In this document: positions 16,118-23,782 of the stretch, one piece after another
Layout: every line of letters begins with the position of its first letter
Numbering within the stretch: the first letter of the stretch is position 1
Source of the DNA: an uncultured Chthonomonas sp.
GTDB taxonomy: Bacteria > Armatimonadota > Chthonomonadetes > Chthonomonadales > Chthonomonadaceae
Direction: 5' to 3'
Assembly (NCBI GenBank): GCA_903859705.1
Contig: CAIONQ010000105.1
Span: 102,172 to 166,171, forward strand
DNA: 64,000 nt
Position numbers and translations under genes: made by a program
Notes under the pieces: generated by a model
Seen by the model: the letters and a program-made list of their open reading frames with translations, nothing else
The model's database searches: none
What the model was told of the DNA's origin: nothing

Positions 16118-19072
16118 TTACTTTCTATCCACAATCTTAAAGGTGAGGGGCGCGGTTTTCATGCGGAAACCCGGTTCAAGCCATTCTTTGCCATCTCTGC
16201 CACGGACAATAGTTTCACGATGCGCCTTCTCATCCACCCGATGCCCCATGCCGTCCTCGGTCCAGAGGCGATAGGTGCCCGGGTGGCTGCGCCAGTATCT
16301 GTGAGGTTCTAACACGTTTTCAGGTTGCCCGGGATCGGAAGAAGGGGCGAGGCAACTGCAAACTTTTACAATTTCGCCGGGCTGCAGTATGAGTGGAGCT
16401 ACCTTAACCATTCCGGCCGGGCCATGGCCAGAGGTAAGCGGTGCACCCAACGGAGAGGACCATTCAACAGGCTGCCCGGTGGGCAGGAATTCATGCGCTG
16501 GATCTGCCTCGGGCGAAATGTGCAGGGCGTGGTAGTCGCCAGGTTGACGCAAATAGGAGTATTTGAGTGTCTCGTTTGTTGTGTTCCGGAGGAAGATATC
16601 GACCTGAATTGCATCGCCTGAATAAAAAGTGTCTCTTCCACCAACAGTAGCTACTCCCACCTGAATTCCATTGACTGGCGCACCCCAGCGTGCAAACTGC
16701 CGGTTATCCCGCACTTCAAACTCCAGAACGGTTGCATCTTCTGGCCTGGAGTTACTCTGCTTAACGCGGTACTGGCCCGGTTCCAGCCTGGCCCCTGGCA
16801 TATCTGCCGCAGAAAGAGAGAAGCGCCCAACAGCCACCTCTTCAGAGCGTACCGTTTCCAGAGTTTTTCCGCTCGGAAGGATGAATGGTTCTACCTTCAG
16901 ATTTTGTGCGTTTACGATCGCTAATTCACCGCTCGGAGTTGTAATCTGCAGGGGAGTGTGGATGAGCATCGCGGATGTATCTACCCGAGAACCGGTTCCT
17001 GCCTTTTGGCTGCGTTTCAGCAGATACTCCAGCATCACCGGCTCGCCTTCGAAAAACACCTGCTTACTGAAGGCAGTGCGGATGCCGGTTTGCCAACCCA
17101 TGGTTGGCGAGCCCCAGGCTACAGCTCCTGTAGCGCTTATTGAAACTGGGATGGTGCCAGTTTTTACCAGAAGAGATGGTATCGAACCCATGATATAAAC
17201 CTTAACATCCTGATTCAGCACGTATCTTCCGGGTGAGGCGACGACGTATTGAGAGCACCCACCGATATCTAAGCCTGACTGTTCCGGGCCAGCCTGTAGA
17301 AGCCCAAGCCTGGAAGTTCCTGCAAATACTGTTTGCCCGGGCTGAAGCACATATACCAGCATGAACGTAGTTTGCTTTTGGTCATGCCGTACAATGCCTT
17401 CGCCGATATTCACAGTGGGTCCAGGGATGTTAATGCGATAATCCAAACTGCCAGACACGACGTAAAAATTTGGATTTAGTTCTTCCGGACGTTGCCTAAA
17501 TCCTACCTGAATTGACTGGGATGAAGTGTTCTTAAGGTACACCTCTAACGAGATTAACTCGCCAGCATGGAAGCTTCTGCCAACCGCAGGTGACATTAGT
17601 CCAGCTGTAAGCCCGGATGCCGAAGGCAAGCCCCAGGCAATGCCGCTGCTATCAGGATTTGTGATCTGAGGCAACAATAATTGTACACGCTTAGCTTTTG
17701 GGAGGGATACCGACTGTTGTGTGGCCGCTTGAGTCAAGACGGCTGGCATGCGCGATAGATCGCTAACAGCAGATTGATAGTTAGGATCATTCTCGGTATT
17801 GGATTGTAATGCAGGCGCGCTGGTTACATGAGTTGGTGCTACAGAAGGGAGCTTCTCAATTGAGGCATATCGGTTATGGACTACCGGCCTATCAGCACGT
17901 GCATCTACATGTAATAGGCCCAACGTAAAGCTGCTGGCCAGGAACAACAGAACGCCGACAGATGCACGTAGCTTATTCAGGCGTGGAGGGGCACCAGAAA
18001 TTCCCATCAGGCGAAGCAGGCGCTGCTCCAATTTGCCAGAATTCTTACTGGCAGCCATCGAAACAGTAAGGGTAAGCGCAAGAGCAACGCCCGCTGAAAC
18101 GCTAATGCCACTACGGCAATTTGCCGCGATGGCCAGTAAGTGCCCCGCATAGTCGGCACCTGGCATTCCCTGCGCAAGCACACATTCGTCACAGGCAATC
18201 TCCGTTTCAATACGCAGCCGTGACCGCAACAGCCATAGGAGCGGGTGAAACCAGAGCAAGCAACACAACATGGAAACGGTGGTCAGAATCGGCCAGTCTC
18301 GCCGGGTAATATGGGCTGCCTCATGCAGAATGGCCGCCTTCAACCGCTGTGTATCCCAGGTGCTGGCATCGGTAGGAAGCAGAATGGTTGGAGAACGCCA
18401 GCCAAAGGCCATAGGGCAAAGAGGCTGTGTGGATGAGTACATACATACTTGAGTGCCCTCTGGAATATGGGCAGAAATCTCAGAACCAGGAATCCAGGTA
18501 GTGGCATTACTGCGGATCTTAAAAATTTGAACAAAGCCGAACAGCATTCGTGGGAGAAACAGCAGGGCACCCGTTGCCCAGATGGCAACAATTATCGTCA
18601 CAGTATTGAATAGGCCGTTGCGTTTATGAATCAATATTGAGGTTGCAGAGATAGCGGACGGTGTAATGGCTGCCAATTCAGGAAGGTTTAAAGGCCGCTT
18701 TGGCTCACTAACAGTGGGATGCGCTGTTTGGGCTTGCTGATCGGTAATCGCCGCTAGCGGCTGTTGCATTGACATGCTGTATGTGGTGACTGCTGGCGGT
18801 GCCGCTGCGGTGCGTGCGGTTGCAATCGGTTGCACGGTGGAAGCGTAACGAAACGGGACGACAACCCGGTATCTGCTGAACTGCACCACAGGCAGAATTG
18901 CCATACATACAAACGCTGTCACGCAAATCATAGACCGAGCAGCGGCCGATGATCGGCGCATGGCTGCGAGCAGCCCACCACATGCAAGGAACAGAAGCAG
19001 GGACTTAGTTATGAGTTCAACCGCAAACAGGGCATTGCCACTTAGCAACGCTTGCATGGAGAGTGGATTCAT
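16118..19072 (-). CDS. BlaR1/MecR1-type M56 membrane metallopeptidase with triple-repeat C-terminal region
   Basis: A 984-residue membrane protease-sensor. Hydrophobic helices near 14-37, 47-64, 155-180 and 370-388 surround the zinc site HEAAH at 250-254, followed by a downstream ETEIACDE segment, as in M56 peptidases. In BlaR1 this protease inactivates the BlaI repressor when the sensor is triggered. Beyond about residue 475, the penicillin-binding domain is absent. Instead there are three tandem beta-rich repeats opening with AWGLPSASGLTAGL (479), AWGSPTMGWQTGI (652) and RWGAPVNGIQVGV (795), each with an R.F..G..I.LE...KNT-like core. The protein is far longer than BlaR1 (about 600). ATG overlaps the BlaI stop by 4 bases. 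The signal sensed is unknown. Confidence 0.88.
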   Translation of the reverse strand: MNPLSMQALLSGNALFAVELITKSLLLFLACGGLLAAMRRSSAAARSMICVTAFVCMAILPVVQFSRYRVVVPFRYASTVQPIATARTAAAPPAVTTYSMSMQQPLAAITDQQAQTAHPTVSEPKRPLNLPELAAITPSAISATSILIHKRNGLFNTVTIIVAIWATGALLFLPRMLFGFVQIFKIRSNATTWIPGSEISAHIPEGTQVCMYSSTQPLCPMAFGWRSPTILLPTDASTWDTQRLKAAILHEAAHITRRDWPILTTVSMLCCLLWFHPLLWLLRSRLRIETEIACDECVLAQGMPGADYAGHLLAIAANCRSGISVSAGVALALTLTVSMAASKNSGKLEQRLLRLMGISGAPPRLNKLRASVGVLLFLASSFTLGLLHVDARADRPVVHNRYASIEKLPSVAPTHVTSAPALQSNTENDPNYQSAVSDLSRMPAVLTQAATQQSVSLPKAKRVQLLLPQITNPDSSGIAWGLPSASGLTAGLMSPAVGRSFHAGELISLEVYLKNTSSQSIQVGFRQRPEELNPNFYVVSGSLDYRINIPGPTVNIGEGIVRHDQKQTTFMLVYVLQPGQTVFAGTSRLGLLQAGPEQSGLDIGGCSQYVVASPGRYVLNQDVKVYIMGSIPSLLVKTGTIPVSISATGAVAWGSPTMGWQTGIRTAFSKQVFFEGEPVMLEYLLKRSQKAGTGSRVDTSAMLIHTPLQITTPSGELAIVNAQNLKVEPFILPSGKTLETVRSEEVAVGRFSLSAADMPGARLEPGQYRVKQSNSRPEDATVLEFEVRDNRQFARWGAPVNGIQVGVATVGGRDTFYSGDAIQVDIFLRNTTNETLKYSYLRQPGDYHALHISPEADPAHEFLPTGQPVEWSSPLGAPLTSGHGPAGMVKVAPLILQPGEIVKVCSCLAPSSDPGQPENVLEPHRYWRSHPGTYRLWTEDGMGHRVDEKAHRETIVRGRDGKEWLEPGFRMKTAPLTFKIVDRK

Positions 19073-19461
19073 GACTCGAGGTCCTTTCCGGCCTTCGCCG
19101 CCTCAATAATCTCGCCCAACCGATTCAGCTGTTCTACAGAGAGGTTACGCTCTTCCGTTGAGAGCAACGTAGCTACGACACTCTCTGTGCTTCCACCAAA
19201 AAATGTATTCACAAGCTGTGATAGCGCAGACTGTGCTGCTTCTTTACGGGGTGTGGCTGGAGTGTAAAGGTAGCGCGAACCATCCTTTCTATGAGAAACA
19301 TGGCCCTTTTGCTCTAGAATGGCCAGCAATGCACGCACAGAGGAGTAGCTGGGCGGATCCGGCATCTGCTCCAGCACTTCGGAAACAGTAGATGCTGAGC
19401 GCCTGTACAGCACTTCCATAATCTCTCGCTCACGTCTGCTGAACTTGCCGTTAACTGTCAA
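19069..19461 (-). CDS. BlaI/MecI/CopY-family transcriptional repressor
   Basis: A 130-residue winged-helix repressor of the BlaI/MecI family: FSRREREIMEVLY, a recognition segment VLEQMPDPPSYSSVRALLAIL, and the wing KGHVSHRKDGSRYLYTP, with the conserved dimerisation part LVNTFFGGS. In the family, the dimer binds operator dyads and is cleaved after activation of the partner M56 protease. The start codon is TTG at 19461, supported by GGGGG 7 bases upstream; no ATG fits. It overlaps the BlaR1-type gene by 4 bases (ATGA). Two identical dyads surround its own promoter, so autoregulation is very likely. Confidence 0.9.
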   Translation of the reverse strand: MTVNGKFSRREREIMEVLYRRSASTVSEVLEQMPDPPSYSSVRALLAILEQKGHVSHRKDGSRYLYTPATPRKEAAQSALSQLVNTFFGGSTESVVATLLSTEERNLSVEQLNRLGEIIEAAKAGKDLES

Positions 19462-19482
19462 CTAAATACCCCCGAATCGTAA

Positions 19483-19540
19483 TGCTAAGATTTTAGCAGT
19501 GAGTCTTTGTTGTGTCAATGGAATTGCTAAAAATTTAGCA
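19483..19540 (-). promoter_or_regulatory. blaI promoter with two identical operator dyads
   Basis: On the minus strand, -35 TTGACA (19513-19518) and -10 TAAAAT (19490-19495) are separated by exactly 17 bases. Two dyads of identical form, TGCTAA-N4-TTAGCA, lie at 19483-19498 (covering the -10) and 19525-19540 (just upstream of the -35). Their centres are 42 bases apart, about four helical turns. This is a textbook repressor layout, presumably for the BlaI-type protein. Confidence 0.8.
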
Positions 19541-19603
19541 TGGAATGTGAGCGGGAGTTTGTGGGCAATTATCCATTTTGGATTGGCGTGCAATTCGCTA
19601 AGG

Positions 19604-19619
19604 TATAATTTCGTATAAT
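19604..19619 (+). promoter_or_regulatory. Tandem -10 elements upstream of mqnE
   Basis: Two TATAAT hexamers (19604-19609 and 19614-19619) lie 50-65 bases before the mqnE start. A clear -35 was not found (TTGGCG at 15 bases is the best candidate for the first). They probably mark the mqnE promoter, divergent from blaI. Confidence 0.4.
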
Positions 19620-19670
19620 GCATGTCTAAACGGACAGTTTTCGCATCAGTTGAAGCAGGGAGTCGATTGT

Positions 19671-20861
19671 ATGTCTCTCATTGAGCGCCAGATTAACGAT
19701 ATCGCCAGAGCGCGCGCCATTCGCCTTGTTGGGTCCGACCTGATTGACATTTACGACCGCGTAATGTCTGGCGAGCGACTCACGGTGGAAGACGCGATTC
19801 GTTTGTACAAAGCTCCGAACTTATCCGGTGTGGGATTTATGGCAAATCTGGTTCGGGAGAGCCTGCATGGCAGCAAGGCCTTCTACGTTCGCAACCAGCA
19901 CATTAACTACACCAATATCTGCAACAAATTCTGCAAGTTCTGCTCCTTCTACGCCAAGAAGGGTGGCCCGGCCCCCTATGAAATGGATATGGCTGAGGTT
20001 CGCCGCCGACTTATGGAACACATAGATGTGCCAATCACAGAAGTACATATGGTTGGTGGGATTGATCCGCGCCTGCCGTACCAGTACTACCTGGATCTGT
20101 TGCACACAGTTAAGAGCGTTCGCCCAGGCGTACACATCAAGGCATTTACAGCCGTTGAGCTGGTAGAGATACAGCGCCAGGCCGGCAAACCGCTGCAAGA
20201 TGTTATGCGTGAGTTGATGGATGCCGGCCTGGATTCACTGCCCGGTGGCGGCATCGAAATACTCTCGGACAGGGTGCATCGGGAACTGTTTGACCGTAAG
20301 CTCGATGGCGATGAGTGGATGGAAGTTGCCCGCACCGCTGCAAAGGTGGGGCTAACCCAGTACGCCACCATGCTGTATGGCCACATAGAAACCATTGAAG
20401 AGCGGGCCGAGCATCTGATAAAGTTGCGCGCCCTACAGGATGAAACTGGCCACTTTGTTACCATGACGCCACTTTCATTCCATCCAGAAGGCACGGAACT
20501 GGAGCATGTGCCGCATCCTACTGGTTACGATGATCTGAGAAATATAGCGGTGGCCCGCCTGGTGCTGGATAACTTCCTGCACATCAAGTCTTTCTGGATC
20601 ATGAACACGCCACAAGTTACGCAACTGGCGCTGTGGTATGGTGCGGATGATGTTGATGGCACAGTGCATGAATACGAGATTACGTACAAAGATGGCGACC
20701 ACGGGAACAAAAAACAGGTGCTTACCCGCAAGCAGATGATTAAGCTGATTGAAGAGGCTGGTAGAACTCCAATAGAGCGAGACAGTCTTTACAACGAGGT
20801 TGCCTCGGTGGAAGAGACGGTGCCGCCTAAGAAGTTTATTCCGCTGGCGGTGCGCCAGTAA
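19671..20861 (+). CDS. mqnE: Aminofutalosine synthase (radical SAM)
   Basis: A 396-residue radical SAM enzyme of the futalosine menaquinone pathway. MqnE joins the enolpyruvyl product of MqnA to SAM-derived adenosyl to give aminofutalosine. The cluster-binding cysteines are C84, C88 and C91 in NYTNICNKFCKFCSFY, and the AGLDSLPGGGIEIL segment is diagnostic for the MqnE/MqnC/CofH group. EVHMVGGIDPRLP and the C-terminal WYGADDVDGTVHEYEI fit MqnE rather than MqnC. The ATG at 19671 has GGGAG 8 bases upstream. The other pathway gene in the window, mqnC, lies 25 kb away. LdcA-like gene follows after 16 bases. Confidence 0.9.
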   Translation: MSLIERQINDIARARAIRLVGSDLIDIYDRVMSGERLTVEDAIRLYKAPNLSGVGFMANLVRESLHGSKAFYVRNQHINYTNICNKFCKFCSFYAKKGGPAPYEMDMAEVRRRLMEHIDVPITEVHMVGGIDPRLPYQYYLDLLHTVKSVRPGVHIKAFTAVELVEIQRQAGKPLQDVMRELMDAGLDSLPGGGIEILSDRVHRELFDRKLDGDEWMEVARTAAKVGLTQYATMLYGHIETIEERAEHLIKLRALQDETGHFVTMTPLSFHPEGTELEHVPHPTGYDDLRNIAVARLVLDNFLHIKSFWIMNTPQVTQLALWYGADDVDGTVHEYEITYKDGDHGNKKQVLTRKQMIKLIEEAGRTPIERDSLYNEVASVEETVPPKKFIPLAVRQ

Positions 20862-20877
20862 GTTCAGAGGAAAGCGA

Positions 20878-21810
20878 ATGTCGCTTAAACCCAGGGCCCT
20901 TAAACCGGGAGACACCATTGGTATCGTTAGCCCGTCCAGTCCGGTTGAACAAGTAGATCTGGAAAAGGGAATAGAATGCATTACGGCCCGGGGCTACCAC
21001 GTAGTTCTCGGGCCGCATGTTCTGGATCGGCTGGATACCTGTGATTACATTGCTGGAACAGATGAAAACAGGGCAGCCGATATTAATGCGATGTTTGCCG
21101 ACCCCGCAATTGATGCCATATTCTGCGCCCGCGGCGGATATGGCTGTTTACGCCTGTTAGATAGAATCGACTGGCAAGTGATAGGCAGATCCCGAAAGCC
21201 TTTTGTTGGTTATAGCGATATCACAAGCCTGCATTTGGGTGTTGCAAAGACTTCCGGACTGCCAACATTTCATGGGCCGATGGTTGCAGCGCATGCTCGG
21301 ATGACCGATGCAACGAGAGAGCAGTTCTGGGCCTTGCTGGAATCGCCGGAACCAACCAGCATTCAGGACAGTGAAAGAAAACCTACCACCCTTGTTCCAG
21401 GCCAGGTTGAAGGGGAACTTGCTGGCGGATGCCTTTGTTTGCTGGCGCATGCCTGCGGAAGCCGTTATGAGCCGAATTTTGATGGCAAGATCGTGTTGAT
21501 TGAAGATGTTGGTGAGGCAGTTTATCGTGCAGATAGAGCCCTCTGGCAGTTGAAAAATGCGGGGCTGCTGGATAGTGCAGCAGGCTTTGTGGTGGGCACA
21601 ATTACAGGGTGGAAGAAAGAAGAGGCGGATCCGCCAAAGAATGACCCCGTCAGAATGTTTGAAGAGATTCTTGGCCCATTAAATAAACCTACCGTTCTCG
21701 GTTTTCCTTTTGGACACGAGCCAGACCCATTGTTAATGCCGCTTGGAGCCAGAGTGAGGCTGGATGGAACCGCAGGTACGTTAGAGCTGCTTGAAGGCGT
21801 TGTGGAGTAG
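20878..21810 (+). CDS. LD-carboxypeptidase family protein (peptidase S66)
   Basis: A 310-residue S66 serine peptidase, the family of LdcA and MccF. LdcA trims the terminal D-alanine from L,D-linked tetrapeptides during murein recycling. Motifs: LKPGDTIGIVSPSSP near the N-terminus, FCARGGYGCLRLLD around 110-120 and GYSDITSLH with the nucleophile serine at about 130, ending with the Glu and His region GFPFGHEPDP. No signal peptide, so cytoplasmic as expected. The ATG at 20878 follows AGAGGA by 6-7 bases and lies 16 bases after mqnE; probably co-transcribed. Convergent with the end of the nuo operon. Confidence 0.85.
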   Translation: MSLKPRALKPGDTIGIVSPSSPVEQVDLEKGIECITARGYHVVLGPHVLDRLDTCDYIAGTDENRAADINAMFADPAIDAIFCARGGYGCLRLLDRIDWQVIGRSRKPFVGYSDITSLHLGVAKTSGLPTFHGPMVAAHARMTDATREQFWALLESPEPTSIQDSERKPTTLVPGQVEGELAGGCLCLLAHACGSRYEPNFDGKIVLIEDVGEAVYRADRALWQLKNAGLLDSAAGFVVGTITGWKKEEADPPKNDPVRMFEEILGPLNKPTVLGFPFGHEPDPLLMPLGARVRLDGTAGTLELLEGVVE

Positions 21811-21824
21811 GGGGATTGTTCCAC

Positions 21825-22193
21825 TCAGGCCGAAGGCGGCGTTTGCGAAGGATTGGTAATGTGGTGTGAAAGCACTTCGGGCGTGGCCCCTTTGAGTGCA
21901 CTGAAGTAAAGCTTGATGCCACTTTGTGAAATCAGTGAGCCAGCGATCGACATGATAAACAGATAAACGATTCTGAGGATAAGCGCACCAAACTGAGCGC
22001 CTATTGCGGTGGCTGTGGGATCTGTCTTAACGTTGCCCGTAATAGGCAGGCCAAGTGCAGCTGCGGGGTTTGTGTTGAATAGCTTATACGCGATTTGAAA
22101 AACCGTGCAGAGGAGCCCAACACCCAGCACGAAGACGAGCATTCCGATAATTCGTCCCGTCAGGTCGCTTCGTAACTGGATGCCAGAGCTCAT
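21825..22193 (-). CDS. Small integral membrane protein at the end of the nuo operon
   Basis: A 122-residue protein with two clear membrane segments at about 15-38 (IIGMLVFVLGVGLLCTVFQI) and 66-92 (FGALILRIVYLFIMSIAG), and a polar C-terminus ending SQTPPSA. It follows nuoN by 53 bases on the same strand and so may be part of the complex I transcript. Preceding AGGA is 8 bases from the ATG. No family is recognised. It could be an accessory of complex I or unrelated. Confidence 0.7.
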   Translation of the reverse strand: MSSGIQLRSDLTGRIIGMLVFVLGVGLLCTVFQIAYKLFNTNPAAALGLPITGNVKTDPTATAIGAQFGALILRIVYLFIMSIAGSLISQSGIKLYFSALKGATPEVLSHHITNPSQTPPSA

Positions 22194-22246
22194 TGTATTA
22201 TCCTGGGAGGGAAGGCACCGAAAGCCGGTGCCATTACCCGTTCCGC

Positions 22247-23782
22247 CTACGGGCGGAGAACTGTAGATGCAGCATCCATAAGAGAGTGCAGGAGGCCAGG
22301 GGCCACTCCGAACAGCAGGGTAGCAGCAGCGCTTGCAATCAGCGAAACAACCACACCACCAGAGGCAACGGCTCGGCCGGGTGCCACGGCATTTTCATCA
22401 GGTTCGGTGAAGCACATCACCCATACTACCCGCAGGTAGTAGTAGATGGATATTATGCTTGCCAGCGCCAGCGTTACTGCCAGCCATAGCTGCCCTGCCT
22501 GCAATGTTGCGTAGAACAGGAACCACTTACCCATAAAACCCATGGTTGGCGGGATGCCACCAAGGCTCAACATAAAGATGAGCATGGTGTAAGCCGCTAC
22601 CGGATCCGTTTTAACGAGCCCCTTCAGATCATTGAGTGTCTGTACATCGCGGCCTCTGCGCGATATCCAGATCAGCACCCCGAATGCACCCATCGTCATG
22701 ATGCCATACGCAAGCAGATAGAAAGTAATTCCACCCATTGCCGCGCTATGTGCTTCTGCCTTCAGGGCATCCGTAGCTGCACCGCTGCCAGTGAGGGCAG
22801 AAATGCCCACCATAAGGTAACCAGCGTGTGCGATAGAAGAGTACGCGAGGATGCGCTTAACGTTGTCCTGAACTACCGCAAGGATGTTACCACCGAACAT
22901 GGTAGCAACCGCCAGGACCTGGACGATGATCAGCCAGTATTCAGAGATCGGGATAAAGGCGTTGAACACTCGCAGGATAGCCGCAAATGCCCCTACCTTG
23001 GCCGCAGCTGCCATAAAGGCAGTTACAGAGGTTGGTGCGCCTTCGTACACATCCGGGGTCCACATATGGAATGGAACCAGAGCCGCCTTAAACGCCAGCC
23101 CCACCATCAGCAGTGCGGTACCCGCAATAAACATCTGGTTGGGCGCGGGCATCTGATGCAGGTAGATGCCCAGGGCGCGCAGGTTGGTTGTGCCTACCTG
23201 TCCCGGCACTATGCTGGAAGAACCACCGTAGATAAGTGCGATGCCGTAGAGCAGGAAGCCGCCAGCAAATGCACCCAGCAGGAAGTACTTCAGCGCTGCC
23301 TCTTCAGACTTGCGCTCAGTTCGAGCGTATCCCGCAAGAACGTACAGTGCAACCGAGAGAATCTCCACCGCAACAAACAGCACAATCAGCTCAGAGGCGG
23401 CGGCCATCAACATGGCACCGCTGGTAGAGAAGAGCACCAGCACATAGTACTCGCCGTGCTGCAGGCCGCGGTTCTCCAGATAGGTTGCAGAACCCATTAC
23501 CGCCAGCGCGGCAATCACTGCAAGGATGATGTTGCAAGCCTGTGAAAATGCATCGGCAGTGAGTGCACCGCTGAATGCCAACTGCTGGCCGCTTGTTCCG
23601 ATGAGGGAGCAGGCAAGGGCGGCAGAAACAACCAGGCCAAGCACCGAGATAGTGGGGCTAACCCACTTTGCCTGGCGCCACAGTTTGAGGCAAGAATCGC
23701 CGAGCAGGACGATCATGCCGGTAATCATTACGGCGAGAATAGGAGCGATTGCCGCAAGACTGGCTCCGTTTGACAGGATCAT
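22247..23782 (-). CDS. nuoN: NADH-quinone oxidoreductase subunit N
   Basis: A 511-residue antiporter-like proton-pumping subunit of complex I, with about 14 membrane helices. Family landmarks: LLFVAVEILSVALYVLAGY-type helix 5 with its conserved glutamate, KYFLLGAFAGGFLLYG, the lysine helix FKAALVPFHMWTPDVYEGAPTSV, and ILAYSSIAHAGYLMVG. The ATG overlaps the nuoM stop by 4 bases, so translation is coupled. Last nuo gene in the cluster. Confidence 0.95.
   Translation of the reverse strand: MILSNGASLAAIAPILAVMITGMIVLLGDSCLKLWRQAKWVSPTISVLGLVVSAALACSLIGTSGQQLAFSGALTADAFSQACNIILAVIAALAVMGSATYLENRGLQHGEYYVLVLFSTSGAMLMAAASELIVLFVAVEILSVALYVLAGYARTERKSEEAALKYFLLGAFAGGFLLYGIALIYGGSSSIVPGQVGTTNLRALGIYLHQMPAPNQMFIAGTALLMVGLAFKAALVPFHMWTPDVYEGAPTSVTAFMAAAAKVGAFAAILRVFNAFIPISEYWLIIVQVLAVATMFGGNILAVVQDNVKRILAYSSIAHAGYLMVGISALTGSGAATDALKAEAHSAAMGGITFYLLAYGIMTMGAFGVLIWISRRGRDVQTLNDLKGLVKTDPVAAYTMLIFMLSLGGIPPTMGFMGKWFLFYATLQAGQLWLAVTLALASIISIYYYLRVVWVMCFTEPDENAVAPGRAVASGGVVVSLIASAAATLLFGVAPGLLHSLMDAASTVLRP

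Noticed and set aside
16118..19461. Beta-lactam resistance locus
   Set aside because: The BlaR1-type protein lacks a penicillin-binding domain and no beta-lactamase or alternative transpeptidase gene is near.
22748..23545. 265-codon open frame antisense to nuoN
   Set aside because: It lies entirely inside nuoN, is rich in Cys, His and Arg in a way typical of antisense frames, and has no ribosome site.
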